Part shown: positions 45,090 through 54,005 of the stretch, one piece after another
How positions within the stretch are numbered: the first letter of the stretch is position 1
Layout of the letters: each line of letters starts with the position of its first letter
Assembly: GCA_029776225.1 (NCBI GenBank)
Contig: JAKOTR010000043.1
Location: forward strand, 103,195-162,510
Direction: 5' to 3'
Source of the DNA: Acidobacteriota bacterium
GTDB lineage: Bacteria; Acidobacteriota; Terriglobia; Bryobacterales; Bryobacteraceae
DNA length: 59,316 nucleotides
Translations under genes and position numbers: made by a program
The notes under the pieces: model-generated
What the model was told of the DNA's origin: nothing
Databases searched by the model: none
The model's input: only the letters and a program-made list of their open reading frames with translations

Positions 45090-45979
45090 TAGCCGAACGT
45101 CCTCTCTTCCACCAGTTCCGTGACCAGGCTGCGAATTCCGTCGTCATCCGCGCTGTAGAGCTTGAGGTTGCGCCCCGCGAGCACGACGTTCTCCACTTTC
45201 TTGACCTTCGTGGGCGAACCGGAGATGCCGACTCGCGCCAGTTCCGCGTTGATGTCCTCGGCGCCCCAGGTTTCGATGAACAGGCCCCGCTTGCGCAGGT
45301 CCGCCACGACGTCGTCCACGCTGCGGCCCTGCCGCTTGGCTTCCGCTTCGACTTCGAACGCGGAGCGCGCGCGGCGATACTTGAGCAGCAGGCGCGCGTT
45401 GGGCCAGCGGGGCGAGTTCGCCGACTTGGGAACGGTAAGCAGGACCGGCTTGCGCGCCAAGACGATCTCCTGCGCGCGGCCGAGATCGCGGCGGATGCGG
45501 ACGCACTCGCCCTCGATTGCGAGCACGCGGTCGGCGAAAGTGACCTGCGCGATGCCGAGCTTTTCGGCAACCTGCGGCCCGACCTGCGCGGTATCGCCGT
45601 CGATGGCCTGGCGGCCGCAAAGGACCATGTCGAAAGGCATGAGGTGCGTCTGGATGGCCTGCGCGATGGTGTAGGAAGTGGCCAGGGTGTCGGAGGCGGC
45701 GAAGCGGCGGTCGCTGAGCAGGATGACGCGATCGGCGCCGCGGCAGAGCGAATCCTTGAGGATCTCAACCGCGCGGGGCGGCCCCATGGTGATGACGATC
45801 ACCTCGCCGCCGTAACGCTCCTTCAGTTCGAGCCCCATTTCGAGGGCGTTCAGGTCTTCGGGGTTGAAGATGGCGGCCAGGGCATTGCGATTGACGGTGC
45901 CGTCCGGCTTCATGACTTCGCCCGTGACGTTTTTCGTGTCCGGCACCTGTTTAGCAAGCACAATGATTCGCAGGGGCAC
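45089..45979 (-). CDS. etfB: Electron transfer flavoprotein beta subunit
   Basis: A 296-residue EtfB, somewhat longer than the usual 250-260. It starts at GTG 45979 behind AAGGAGG, so the protein begins in the family's usual place (LRIIVLAKQVPDT). AMP-site and interface motifs LCGRQAIDGDTAQVGP are present. The extra length is in the C-terminal third (about 230-296, VENVVLAGRNLKLYS..). First gene of the etfB-etfA-ACAD operon. Confidence 0.92.
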   Translation of the reverse strand: MPLRIIVLAKQVPDTKNVTGEVMKPDGTVNRNALAAIFNPEDLNALEMGLELKERYGGEVIVITMGPPRAVEILKDSLCRGADRVILLSDRRFAASDTLATSYTIAQAIQTHLMPFDMVLCGRQAIDGDTAQVGPQVAEKLGIAQVTFADRVLAIEGECVRIRRDLGRAQEIVLARKPVLLTVPKSANSPRWPNARLLLKYRRARSAFEVEAEAKRQGRSVDDVVADLRKRGLFIETWGAEDINAELARVGISGSPTKVKKVENVVLAGRNLKLYSADDDGIRSLVTELVEERTFG

Positions 45980-46172
45980 ATTCCCTCCTTGGGAGTTTTG
46001 AAACAGTTGAGGACCCGCCGATACTGCACGGCCCGCGCAGCCTCACTATCGGGGCCAACCGAGAAAGAGGTCCAATTTAACACAATGGAGGGGCCGGCGT
46101 CCAAAGTGCCGTAAACGTAAGATGCGTAAACGGTTTCGGCGGCAGGAGGCGTAGACTTGAGCTGAGGGCGGC

Positions 46173-46424
46173 ATGAGCGGATCACTCGTTACGGTAGAGA
46201 CTTTCCTGATCGCGCATGAGGCCGAGATGGCAAGAGGCTATCTCGAGGCCCACGGGATTGACGTGTTTCTGGCCGACAGGGAGATGTCCCGAATCCACGT
46301 CTCCCCCCTGATCGGCGGCGTCAAGCTACAGGTTCGCGCGGAGGACCAGGAGAGGGCGCGCGAACTCCTCGCTAAGATCCGGCGCGACGCCGGCGGCGAC
46401 GAGGGCGACGAAGTGGACCGATGA
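46173..46424 (+). CDS. DUF2007-domain small protein
   Basis: An 83-residue protein. It resembles DUF2007 (putative signal transducing protein) with the pattern FLIAHEAEMARGYLEAHGIDVFL, then a second strand-helix with VKLQVRAEDQERARELL. Members often occur as C-terminal domains or stand-alone regulators; function unknown. A GA-rich sequence is 4-8 nt before the ATG. It ends 3 nt before the converging radical SAM gene. Confidence 0.75.
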   Translation: MSGSLVTVETFLIAHEAEMARGYLEAHGIDVFLADREMSRIHVSPLIGGVKLQVRAEDQERARELLAKIRRDAGGDEGDEVDR

Positions 46425-46427
46425 TGT

Positions 46428-47696
46428 TCAGTTTACCCACGGCCGTTCGGCGCTGTAGCGGGCCACACGATCCGGCAGCCATTCCCGCAGCTCGGGCGCA
46501 ATGTAGAAGCGTGGGAACAACAGATCGTCGCCGCGCTGGATGACGCCTTCGGCGAGGGCGGTCGCGTGCAGCGGAGTTCCGGGGTAGATCCTGATGCCTA
46601 TGGTGATTTTCAGCGCATCCAACTCGAGCGATTCGGCGAAGGCCAGGCTTTCCTCGACCGTGTCCCTCGTCTCGCCCGGGCCGCCGAGCAGCAGAAAGCC
46701 CACGCGCTTGATTCCGGCCGCGCGGAAGAGCTCCGACGTTGCCCTAACCTCGGCCGCATCGAACTGTTTGTTGTAGCTGAGCAGCAAGCGGGCTGAGCCG
46801 CTTTCAAAACCGAGAGAGACCTGGCTGCATCCCGCCCGCCGCATCAGTTCGACGAGTTCCCCGTCAACCCATTGCGGATAGACGATGCACCAGAGGTTCG
46901 CATCGAGATCCGCCTGGATGATGGCGCGGCACAGCTCCTTGGCGTACCAGAGCGGCAGGTTGAAGACGTTGTCGACGAAGGTGAAGTCGCGCTGCCCGGC
47001 CGCTCTCAACTCGCTCATCCAACGCACAACGAGCTGGGGTGAGCGCCGGCGCATAACGGCGCCCTCCACGAGTGCGTTGGGACAGTAGCTGCAATCGAGA
47101 GGGCATCCGCGCCGGCTCTGCACAGGGGTCCAGACGCCGGGCCTTCTTGCGGCTGAGGGAATCCAGAGGTCCGGCTCCGGCAGCGGCGGATCCTCTTGAA
47201 GAGATGCAAAGCGGCGGCTCTCAACGGCGCGTCCGGGGAGGCAGACGCCCGGGATGCCGGCCGGGTCCGCGCCGCGGCCGATCCGCTCCAGCAGCGCCAC
47301 AAACGGGGCTTCCCCTTCGCCTTGAACTCCGAGGTCGGCTCCCAGGTAGCGCAGCACGCTCTCGGGAAAGATGCTGAACCCGGCGCCGCCCAGAACGATC
47401 GGCGCGGGCGAAGCGGCGCGGCAGGCGGCCACAACGTCGCGCACCGGCTCCAGCAGAAAGCGCGGGCGCTCCATCTGCTGATCGTCGATGTTGCGCACCG
47501 AGACGCCGATGACGTCGGGTTGGAGACCGGCGGCCGCATCCGCGATGGCTTGCCGCGGATCGGGTTCAAAGGCCAGATCGAGCAGCCGGGTTTCGTGGCC
47601 GGCGTTTCGCGCAGCCGCCGCCACGCAAGCCGCTCCCAGCGGCAGCGTAAGCATGTTCATGGTTTCCGTGTTCGCGGAAACCAGAAGCACTTTCAT
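46428..47696 (-). CDS. B12-binding-domain radical SAM protein
   Basis: A 422-residue enzyme. Residues about 1-130 are a cobalamin-binding-like Rossmann domain; VVLGGAGFSIFPE-type GGAGFS at 103-108 is like the motif in this family, but the classic DxHxxG is not evident. The radical SAM cluster motif is C198-x3-C202-x2-C205 (RGCPLDCSYC). The TIM-barrel part and the LLLGGPGETRDTVEESLAF stretch are typical of the BchE/Mg-protoporphyrin cyclase-like branch. Substrate unknown; tRNA or lipid/hopanoid methylation are possible. Confidence 0.85.
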   Translation of the reverse strand: MKVLLVSANTETMNMLTLPLGAACVAAAARNAGHETRLLDLAFEPDPRQAIADAAAGLQPDVIGVSVRNIDDQQMERPRFLLEPVRDVVAACRAASPAPIVLGGAGFSIFPESVLRYLGADLGVQGEGEAPFVALLERIGRGADPAGIPGVCLPGRAVESRRFASLQEDPPLPEPDLWIPSAARRPGVWTPVQSRRGCPLDCSYCPNALVEGAVMRRRSPQLVVRWMSELRAAGQRDFTFVDNVFNLPLWYAKELCRAIIQADLDANLWCIVYPQWVDGELVELMRRAGCSQVSLGFESGSARLLLSYNKQFDAAEVRATSELFRAAGIKRVGFLLLGGPGETRDTVEESLAFAESLELDALKITIGIRIYPGTPLHATALAEGVIQRGDDLLFPRFYIAPELREWLPDRVARYSAERPWVN

Positions 47697-47866
47697 TGGA
47701 ACCGCCTACCACCTCGCTATCGTTGCGGAGTGTCCCTGTCTCCAGCGTTTCTCGGCAGAAAACCCTCTCAGGAAACGCCCACCACCTTTATAGCAGGGGT
47801 TTTATTTGGCCGCCGGGGACAGCTTGGCGCACAGTACCGCCCGGTGCTAGTATCTGAATTCCACAA

Positions 47867-48313
47867 ATGCGGTATCCGGCCAAGATCGATTGGTGGATTG
47901 GAGTATGCGTAGTTGCCGCGCTGGCGTTCCCCCTGGCGAGTGCAATCACCATGCGAGACCCATGGGCTTACGCAGCCTCAGCGATCCTGTTCGCGGTGGT
48001 TGTTGGTTTCATATATCCGCAATATTACGAGACCAACCCCGACTGTCTTCTGCTGCGTGCCGGCCTCAGGCGGATCCGGATCCCGTATTCCCACATAACC
48101 GCCGTGCGGCCAACGTTCGACATGCGCTCCTCGGTTGCGATGTCGCTGGATCGCGTGCTGATTGAGTATCAGAACGGCTGGCAGCTTATCGCTCCCAAAG
48201 ACAAAGTCCGGTTAATCGAAGACGTTCAGACGCGCGCGCCTCAGCTTTCAAGAAGAGGTCAGGGGCTCGTCTTAACGGCATCCATCCCACTTCCGAAAAG
48301 CTCTGGCCGATGA
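47867..48313 (+). CDS. Small PH-domain-like membrane protein
   Basis: A 148-residue protein. Two hydrophobic helices lie at about 10-28 and 34-52. They are followed by a PH-domain-like beta fold (CLLLRAGLRRIRIPYSHITAV, LDRVLIEYQNGWQLIAPKD), as in bacterial PH (YdbS/DUF1200-type) proteins. Function unknown. No obvious ribosome site; position in the genome gives no hint. Confidence 0.6.
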   Translation: MRYPAKIDWWIGVCVVAALAFPLASAITMRDPWAYAASAILFAVVVGFIYPQYYETNPDCLLLRAGLRRIRIPYSHITAVRPTFDMRSSVAMSLDRVLIEYQNGWQLIAPKDKVRLIEDVQTRAPQLSRRGQGLVLTASIPLPKSSGR

Positions 48314-48463
48314 CAACCGCTGGTGGTTCAACAGCAGCAGAGCGGTGGATTTCGGCCACCCCGATCGCAGCGTTGATCGCGCGGTAAACGCGAGAAATCA
48401 ATGAGATCCAGAGTTGGCACGGGGACTGCATATTAAGAGGGCGTAGTTGGAAGGGAGGACAAC

Positions 48464-48757
48464 ATGAAAAAGCTCATTTGCACCGGGTTCTTTGCTCTGG
48501 CGCTCGCCGCGGTTCCAGCAAGCGCCACCGAGATTTTCGTCCGCTTCGGCCCGCCGAGGCCGCCGCGGGAGGTGGTGGTGGTTAGCCCCGGACCGGGCTA
48601 TGTCTGGGTGCCCGGGTACTACCGCTGGACTGGGAAACACTACAAGTGGGTTCGGGGGCGCTGGGTGAAGCCGCCACGCCATCGCGCTGTTTGGGTCCCT
48701 GGACATTGGGCGCCGCGCCGCGGCGGGTTCGTCTGGATTGCTGGCTATTGGCGGTAG
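48464..48757 (+). CDS. YXWGXW/WXXGXW-repeat exported protein
   Basis: A 97-residue protein with a good ribosome site (GGGAGG, about 6 nt before the ATG). Signal peptide 1-21 (AVPASA-TE). Aromatic repeats follow: YVWVPGYYRW, KWVRGRWVKPP, AVWVPGHWAPR, FVWIAGYWR. Similar short proteins are found across Proteobacteria and Acidobacteria and are thought to be surface-associated. A hairpin at 48800 follows the stop. Confidence 0.75.
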   Translation: MKKLICTGFFALALAAVPASATEIFVRFGPPRPPREVVVVSPGPGYVWVPGYYRWTGKHYKWVRGRWVKPPRHRAVWVPGHWAPRRGGFVWIAGYWR

Positions 48758-48799
48758 GTCCGGCTATGTTGTCCCCCACTCCCCGTTCGTGAGTGATTA

Positions 48800-48825
48800 G
48801 CGGCTCCCCCGTTGCGGGGAGCCGC
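48800..48825 (+). terminator. Stable hairpin after the YXWGXW gene
   Basis: GCGGCTCCCC (48800-48809) and GGGGAGCCGC (48816-48825), 10 bp stem, 6 nt loop, followed by TTCCCCTTTG. The T-tract is poor, so termination strength is uncertain. Confidence 0.5.
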
Positions 48826-48937
48826 TTCCCCTTTGAAATCCTTCCCCGTTCGCAAGACTTCCCCGAAAGGCCCCTGAAAGCGCTCCTGAATGCCCGCATC
48901 GCGGCCCTATCATAAGAGATGCGGACCGGCTAATAGA

Positions 48938-50080
48938 ATGAAGAAGCTCGACTTCCTCTTTTTCGACGCGGGCGGGGGGCACCGCAGTTCGGCTAACGCG
49001 CTCAAACTGGCCATCGAGCGCGACGGCCGGCCGTGGGAAGTGCGTTTGGTGAATCTTCAGGAGCTGCTCGATCCGCTGGATGTGTTCCGCAAGCTCACCG
49101 GACTGCGGCTTCAGGATGTGTACAACCTGATGCTCAAGAAGGGCTGGACGCTGGGGTCGTCTCAGTTGGTCAGGCCGATGCAGTTGCTCATCCGGTTGTA
49201 TCACCGCAAGCAGGTGGAATTGCTCGAACGGCATTGGCGCGAGAGCCGCCCCGACATGGTGGTTTCTTTCATCCCGCACTTCAATCGCGCAATCGCCGAA
49301 AGCAGGACGCGCGCCATCCCCGGCGTTCCGTTCGTCACGATCATTCTCGACATCGCGGATTATCCGCCCCATTTCTGGATCGAACGCGAATCCGAGTACA
49401 TCATTTGCGGCTCCGAGCGGGCGGTGGAGCAGGCGCGAGCCTCTGGTCATTCCGACGACCGTATCTTTCGTACGTCCGGAGTGATTCTGCACCCGCGGTT
49501 TTACGAACCCGTGCAGGTGGACCGGCGCGCGGAGCGCATGCGGCTGGGGCTCGATCCGGACCGCCCCACGGGGCTGGTGCTTTTCGGAGGTCAGGGCAAC
49601 CGCGTCATGCTCGACATCGCGAAGCGGCTGGATGCTTCGGGGCTCGATCTGCAACTCATCTTTATATGCGGCCGGAACGAGAAGCTGCGCGAGCGGCTGC
49701 GCGCGGCGAAGTTGAAGCTGCCGCGGTTCGTCGAAGGCTTCACCACGGAAATTCCCTATTACATGCATCTCAGCGATTTCTTCATCGGAAAGCCGGGTCC
49801 GGGCAGCATCAGCGAGGCGCTGGCGATGAAGCTGCCGGTGATCGTGGAGCGCAACGCGTGGACGCTGCCGCAGGAGCGCTACAACACGGAATGGGTGACG
49901 GAGCGCGGGGTCGGGCTGGTGGTGCCGAGTTTCCGGCGCATCGCCGAGGCGGTCGGGTGGATGCTGGAGCCGGAAGCGTTCCGCCGCTTCCGCGAACGCG
50001 CCGCGGCCGTTCACAACCGCGCCGTGTTCGAGATTCCAGACAACCTCGCGTCCATTTTCGAAAGGCATGGCATAAGATAG
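48938..50080 (+). CDS. MGDG-synthase-like glycosyltransferase (GT28)
   Basis: A 380-residue glycosyltransferase. The N-terminal motif DAGGGHRSSANAL matches MGDG/UgtP-type glycolipid synthases (G12-G14, H15). The C-terminal half shows the GT-B donor site: VLFGGQGN, FICGRNEKLR, GFTTEIPYYMHLSDFFIGKPGPGSISEAL. It likely transfers a hexose to diacylglycerol to make a glycolipid. ATG 48938 gives the family's normal N-terminus; a start at 48890 would add 16 unrelated residues. The xylB gene begins 6 nt downstream. Confidence 0.88.
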   Translation: MKKLDFLFFDAGGGHRSSANALKLAIERDGRPWEVRLVNLQELLDPLDVFRKLTGLRLQDVYNLMLKKGWTLGSSQLVRPMQLLIRLYHRKQVELLERHWRESRPDMVVSFIPHFNRAIAESRTRAIPGVPFVTIILDIADYPPHFWIERESEYIICGSERAVEQARASGHSDDRIFRTSGVILHPRFYEPVQVDRRAERMRLGLDPDRPTGLVLFGGQGNRVMLDIAKRLDASGLDLQLIFICGRNEKLRERLRAAKLKLPRFVEGFTTEIPYYMHLSDFFIGKPGPGSISEALAMKLPVIVERNAWTLPQERYNTEWVTERGVGLVVPSFRRIAEAVGWMLEPEAFRRFRERAAAVHNRAVFEIPDNLASIFERHGIR

Positions 50081-50086
50081 AGAGCT

Positions 50087-51565
50087 ATGTACTGGCTCGG
50101 CATTGACGTAGGTACCGGAGGAACGCGCGCGCTGCTGGTGGACCGCCAGGGAAAGGTGAAAGCGGGCTTCACCGCGCCGCATGAGGATATGCGAATGGAG
50201 CGGCCCTTGTGGGCCGAGCAGCGTCCGGAGAACTGGTGGGACGCGGCACAGCAGGCCATTCGCGGGGTGCTGGCCCAGGCAGGCGTTTCCGGAAAGGACG
50301 TTCGGGGCATAGGGCTTTCCGGTCAGATGCACGGGTTGGTAATGCTCGACGAGCGCGATCAGGTGATCCGCCCGGCGCTCATCTGGTGCGATCAACGCAG
50401 CCAGGCGCAGGTGGATTACGTGAATGCGAAGCTCGGCCGCGAGAACGTTCTGAAGTGGACCGCGAACCCGGTGCTCACCGGCTTCACACTGCCGAAACTG
50501 CTCTGGGTGCGCGACAACGAGCCACCGAACTTCGAGCGCGTGCGGAAAATCCTGCTGCCGAAGGATTACGTGCGGTTCCGGCTCACGGGCGAGTACGCCA
50601 CGGAAGTCTCCGACGCCTCGGGGACGTCGCTGTTCGACGTGGTGAACCGGCGGTGGTCCTACGAGATGGTGGACGGACTGGGGCTGGACCGCGGGATTCT
50701 GCCGTCGGTCGCAGAGTCGGATGTGGTGAGCGGCTGCGTGACGACTGCGGCGGCGGAAGCGACCGGGCTTGCGCCCAACACCCCGGTGGTGGGCGGCGGC
50801 GGAGACCAGGCGTCGAGCGCGGTGGGGAACGGCATCGTGGAGCCGGGCATCGTGTCGTGCACACTGGGTACCTCCGGAGTGGTGTTCGCGCATATGGAGA
50901 AGGTGGCGTACGACCAGGCCGGGCGCGTCCACACCTTCTGCCACGCGGTGCGCGGGAAATGGCACGTGATGGGTGTGACGCAGGGCGCGGGGCTGAGCTT
51001 GCAGTGGTTCCGCAACCAGCTTGCGCCGGACAAGAATTACGACCAGCTCACGGCGGAAGCGGCGACGGCGCCCCCGGGTTCGCAGGGGCTGTACTGGCTG
51101 CCGTACCTGATGGGCGAGCGCACGCCGCATCTGGACGCCTCTGCGCGCGGCGGGTGGATCGGGCTGACGAACAAGAACACGCGCGCCGATCTGATCCGCG
51201 CGCTGCTGGAAGGCGTGAGCTACAGCCAGAAGGATTGCCTGGACATCATCGAGGAACTGGGCGTAACGGTGACCTCGGTGCGCGCCTCGGGGGGCGGCGC
51301 GAAAAGCGCGTTCTGGCGGCAAATGCTGGCCGATGTGTTCAACAAGCGCGTGGTGGTTCTGGAGACGCAGGAGGGGTCGGCGTACGGGGCGGCGTTGCTC
51401 GCGCTGGTGGGCACGGGCGAGTATGCATCGGTACAGGAAGTGTGCCGCGCGGCAATTCGGGAAGTGGATTGCGCGAATCCCGATCCAGCCCGCGCCGAAC
51501 TGTACGCACGCGGGCACAAGGTGTATCAATCCCTCTACCCAGCATTGAAACCGCTGGGACTGTAA
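50087..51565 (+). CDS. xylB: Xylulokinase (FGGY carbohydrate kinase)
   Basis: A 492-residue kinase of XylB length. The N-terminal phosphate motif is IDVGTGGTRALLVD. LSGQMHGLVMLDE and LIWCDQRS are typical of xylulokinases. The catalytic-base Asp is D240 in VVGGGGDQASSAVG. YWLPYLMGERTPH and the adenosine motif ASGGGAKSAFWRQMLADV follow. It makes xylulose 5-phosphate for the pentose phosphate pathway. It precedes priA by 4 nt. Confidence 0.92.
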   Translation: MYWLGIDVGTGGTRALLVDRQGKVKAGFTAPHEDMRMERPLWAEQRPENWWDAAQQAIRGVLAQAGVSGKDVRGIGLSGQMHGLVMLDERDQVIRPALIWCDQRSQAQVDYVNAKLGRENVLKWTANPVLTGFTLPKLLWVRDNEPPNFERVRKILLPKDYVRFRLTGEYATEVSDASGTSLFDVVNRRWSYEMVDGLGLDRGILPSVAESDVVSGCVTTAAAEATGLAPNTPVVGGGGDQASSAVGNGIVEPGIVSCTLGTSGVVFAHMEKVAYDQAGRVHTFCHAVRGKWHVMGVTQGAGLSLQWFRNQLAPDKNYDQLTAEAATAPPGSQGLYWLPYLMGERTPHLDASARGGWIGLTNKNTRADLIRALLEGVSYSQKDCLDIIEELGVTVTSVRASGGGAKSAFWRQMLADVFNKRVVVLETQEGSAYGAALLALVGTGEYASVQEVCRAAIREVDCANPDPARAELYARGHKVYQSLYPALKPLGL

Positions 51566-51569
51566 CACC

Positions 51570-54005
51570 GTGCATGCCCCGGAAAGGGCCGGATTGACCT
51601 ACTGCGACGTCAGCCTTCCTGTGCCGCTGGACCGGGCGTTCACCTATTTGCTGCCGGAAACGCTCCGTCCGCGCGTGCTGCCGGGATGCCGGGTCGTAGT
51701 CCCGTTCGGCTCGCGAAGACTCACGGGCGTGGTGCTGCGCTCGCACAATGAGCCTCCCGACGGCCCGGTGCGCGAGGCGCTGCGGCTGCTCGACAACGAG
51801 CCGGTGCTGAGCGAGGAAATGCTCGCCCTCGCCCGCTGGATTGCCGGCTACTACTGCGCGCCGCTCGGTGAAGTCCTGCGGACTATGGTGCCGCTCGCGA
51901 GCGAGATACGGCGCAGCAAGGTTTACGCGCTCACCGACAAAGGCCGGGACGCGCTCAAGCGGCTCAGCGTTTCCGAGGCCGCGTCCGAGGACCCGGCCGT
52001 GAGGCTGATGAGCCTGCTTGAATGGCGGCCGCGGTCTGCCGCTTATCTCACGAAAGAGATCCCAACAGCGCCGCGCCTGCTCCGCGGGTTGGAAAAGAAA
52101 GGCTTCGTTGAGCAGGAATGCCTGGAATCGGAGCGCGACCCGTTCCGCGCGCCCGCGGCGAAGCTCCGGATCGAGGCGCTTGGTCCCGCGCCGCCAGGAA
52201 AATACAAGAAAGCCGAGCGCGAGCTGCTGGCCTACCTGGAGCTGCACCCGGGATCGCACAACCTCAAAGACGTGGAAGCGTCTGTCCGTAATGCCGGAGA
52301 AGCGGCGCGTGCGCTGGCGCGCAGAGGGATCGTTTCGCTCAAGCCGGAACTGCCGGCGATCAACACGCACTACGCGCGCCCGCCGCACGTGCTGAATCCG
52401 CACCAGCAGGCGGCGTTTGACGCCATCCGCGAGGCCCTGGAGGCGCGCACGTTCAGAACCTTTCTGCTGCAAGGCGTGACCGGCTCGGGCAAGACCGAAG
52501 TGTATTTGAACGCGATCGAGGCGGCGCTGGCGGCCGGCCGGGGCGCGCTGCTGCTGGTGCCGGAGATCGCGCTCACGCCCGCCGTGGCCGGTCAGTTCTT
52601 CCACCGCTTCGGCGACCGCGTCGCGATCCTTCATTCCGCCTTCGGCGATGCAGAGCGCGCCGAGCAATGGCGGCGGATCCGTTCGGGAGCCGCTGGCGTG
52701 GTGGTCGGGACGCGCTCCGGAGTGTTCGCGCCTGTGGCGAATCTCGGGCTGATCATCGTGGACGAGGAGCACGACCAGAGCTACAAGCAGGAGGAAACGC
52801 CGCGCTACAACGGCCGGGACGTGGCGATCGTGCGAGCACAGGCCGCCGGCGCGTGCGTGGTGCTCGGCTCGGCGACGCCGAGTCTCGAAAGCCGGTACAA
52901 CGCCGCGCGCGGCAAGTACACCCTCCTGGTGCTGCCGGAACGCGTCGAGCAGCGCCCGCTGCCGCGGGTCGAGGTGATCGACATGCGCGTCGAGTTTCTG
53001 GAGACGCGCAAACAGAGCACCTTTTCGCGCCGCATGATCGAGGCGATCGGCGCGCGGCTGGAAAACGGCGAGCAGACGATGGTGCTGCTCAACCGGCGGG
53101 GGTTTTCGAGCTTCGTCGCGTGCCGTTCCTGCGGCGAGCGCATCGAGTGCGCCAACTGCGCCGTCACGCTCACCTATCACCGCCGCGACCAGCGCCTGCT
53201 CTGCCACTACTGCAACTACGCCGAGCGCGTGCCAAGCCGGTGCCCGAAGTGCGATAGCGAGTACATCTATTTCCTGGGCATCGGTTCCGAGCGCGTGGAG
53301 GCGGAGCTGCACCAAATTTTCCCCACCGCCCGGATCGCGCGCATGGACCGCGACACCATTACCGGCAAGCGCGCGTACGAGACGATTCTTTCGGGCTTCC
53401 GCGAGGGCAACTACGACATCCTCGTGGGCACGCAGATGATCGCCAAGGGACACGACATCCCGAACGTCACGCTGGTGTGCGTGGTGTCCGCCGACGTCGG
53501 GCTGGGGATGCCGGATTTCCGCGCCGCCGAGCGGACGTTTCAGTTACTCACGCAGGTGGCGGGACGCGCGGGGCGTGGCAGCGTGCCGGGAGAGGTGCTC
53601 GTGCAGACGATCAATCCCGACCACTACGCCATACGCTTCGCCGCGGCGCAGAATTACGACCAGTTTTACGAGAAGGAGCTCGAATTCCGGCGCATGATGC
53701 GGTACCCGCCTTTCAGCGCGCTGGCGAACGTGCTCGTGCGCAGCGAAAGCCGGGAGCAGGCGCTCAAGCTGAGCGCTGACCTGGGCGCGCTGCTTACGCC
53801 GCCGCCGGAGCACTTGAGGGTGCTCGGTCCGGCGGAAGCGCCAGTGCCGCGGCTGAAAAAGGAGTACCGCTACCAGTTGCTGATCAAGGCGGCGAGCCGC
53901 AAGGCGCTCAAGGGAGTGCTCGAAGACATGCGGCGCTTCGCGCTCGAACGCAAGTGGCCGGCCACGGCGCTCGTGATTGACGTCGATCCGCTGACTCTGC
54001 TCTGA
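51570..54005 (+). CDS. priA: Primosomal replication-restart helicase PriA
   Basis: An 811-residue 3'-5' DNA helicase that reloads the replisome at stalled forks. The 3'-DNA-binding domain is N-terminal. Helicase core: Walker A GVTGSGKT at 302-309, Walker B DEEHD from 398, GSATPSLES. The zinc module has eight cysteines in C-x2-C and paired sets (CRSCGERIECANC, CHYC, RCPKC). GTG 51570 gives the longest frame; TTG 51594, with GGAAAGG upstream, is an alternative start. Its stop overlaps the GNAT start (TGATG). Confidence 0.95.
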   Translation: MHAPERAGLTYCDVSLPVPLDRAFTYLLPETLRPRVLPGCRVVVPFGSRRLTGVVLRSHNEPPDGPVREALRLLDNEPVLSEEMLALARWIAGYYCAPLGEVLRTMVPLASEIRRSKVYALTDKGRDALKRLSVSEAASEDPAVRLMSLLEWRPRSAAYLTKEIPTAPRLLRGLEKKGFVEQECLESERDPFRAPAAKLRIEALGPAPPGKYKKAERELLAYLELHPGSHNLKDVEASVRNAGEAARALARRGIVSLKPELPAINTHYARPPHVLNPHQQAAFDAIREALEARTFRTFLLQGVTGSGKTEVYLNAIEAALAAGRGALLLVPEIALTPAVAGQFFHRFGDRVAILHSAFGDAERAEQWRRIRSGAAGVVVGTRSGVFAPVANLGLIIVDEEHDQSYKQEETPRYNGRDVAIVRAQAAGACVVLGSATPSLESRYNAARGKYTLLVLPERVEQRPLPRVEVIDMRVEFLETRKQSTFSRRMIEAIGARLENGEQTMVLLNRRGFSSFVACRSCGERIECANCAVTLTYHRRDQRLLCHYCNYAERVPSRCPKCDSEYIYFLGIGSERVEAELHQIFPTARIARMDRDTITGKRAYETILSGFREGNYDILVGTQMIAKGHDIPNVTLVCVVSADVGLGMPDFRAAERTFQLLTQVAGRAGRGSVPGEVLVQTINPDHYAIRFAAAQNYDQFYEKELEFRRMMRYPPFSALANVLVRSESREQALKLSADLGALLTPPPEHLRVLGPAEAPVPRLKKEYRYQLLIKAASRKALKGVLEDMRRFALERKWPATALVIDVDPLTLL

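Noticed and set aside
48797-51568. Minus-strand frame of 923 codons opposite the glycosyltransferase and xylB
   Set aside because: Antisense to two well-recognised genes and without any family motif. The same holds for 51339-53453 opposite priA.
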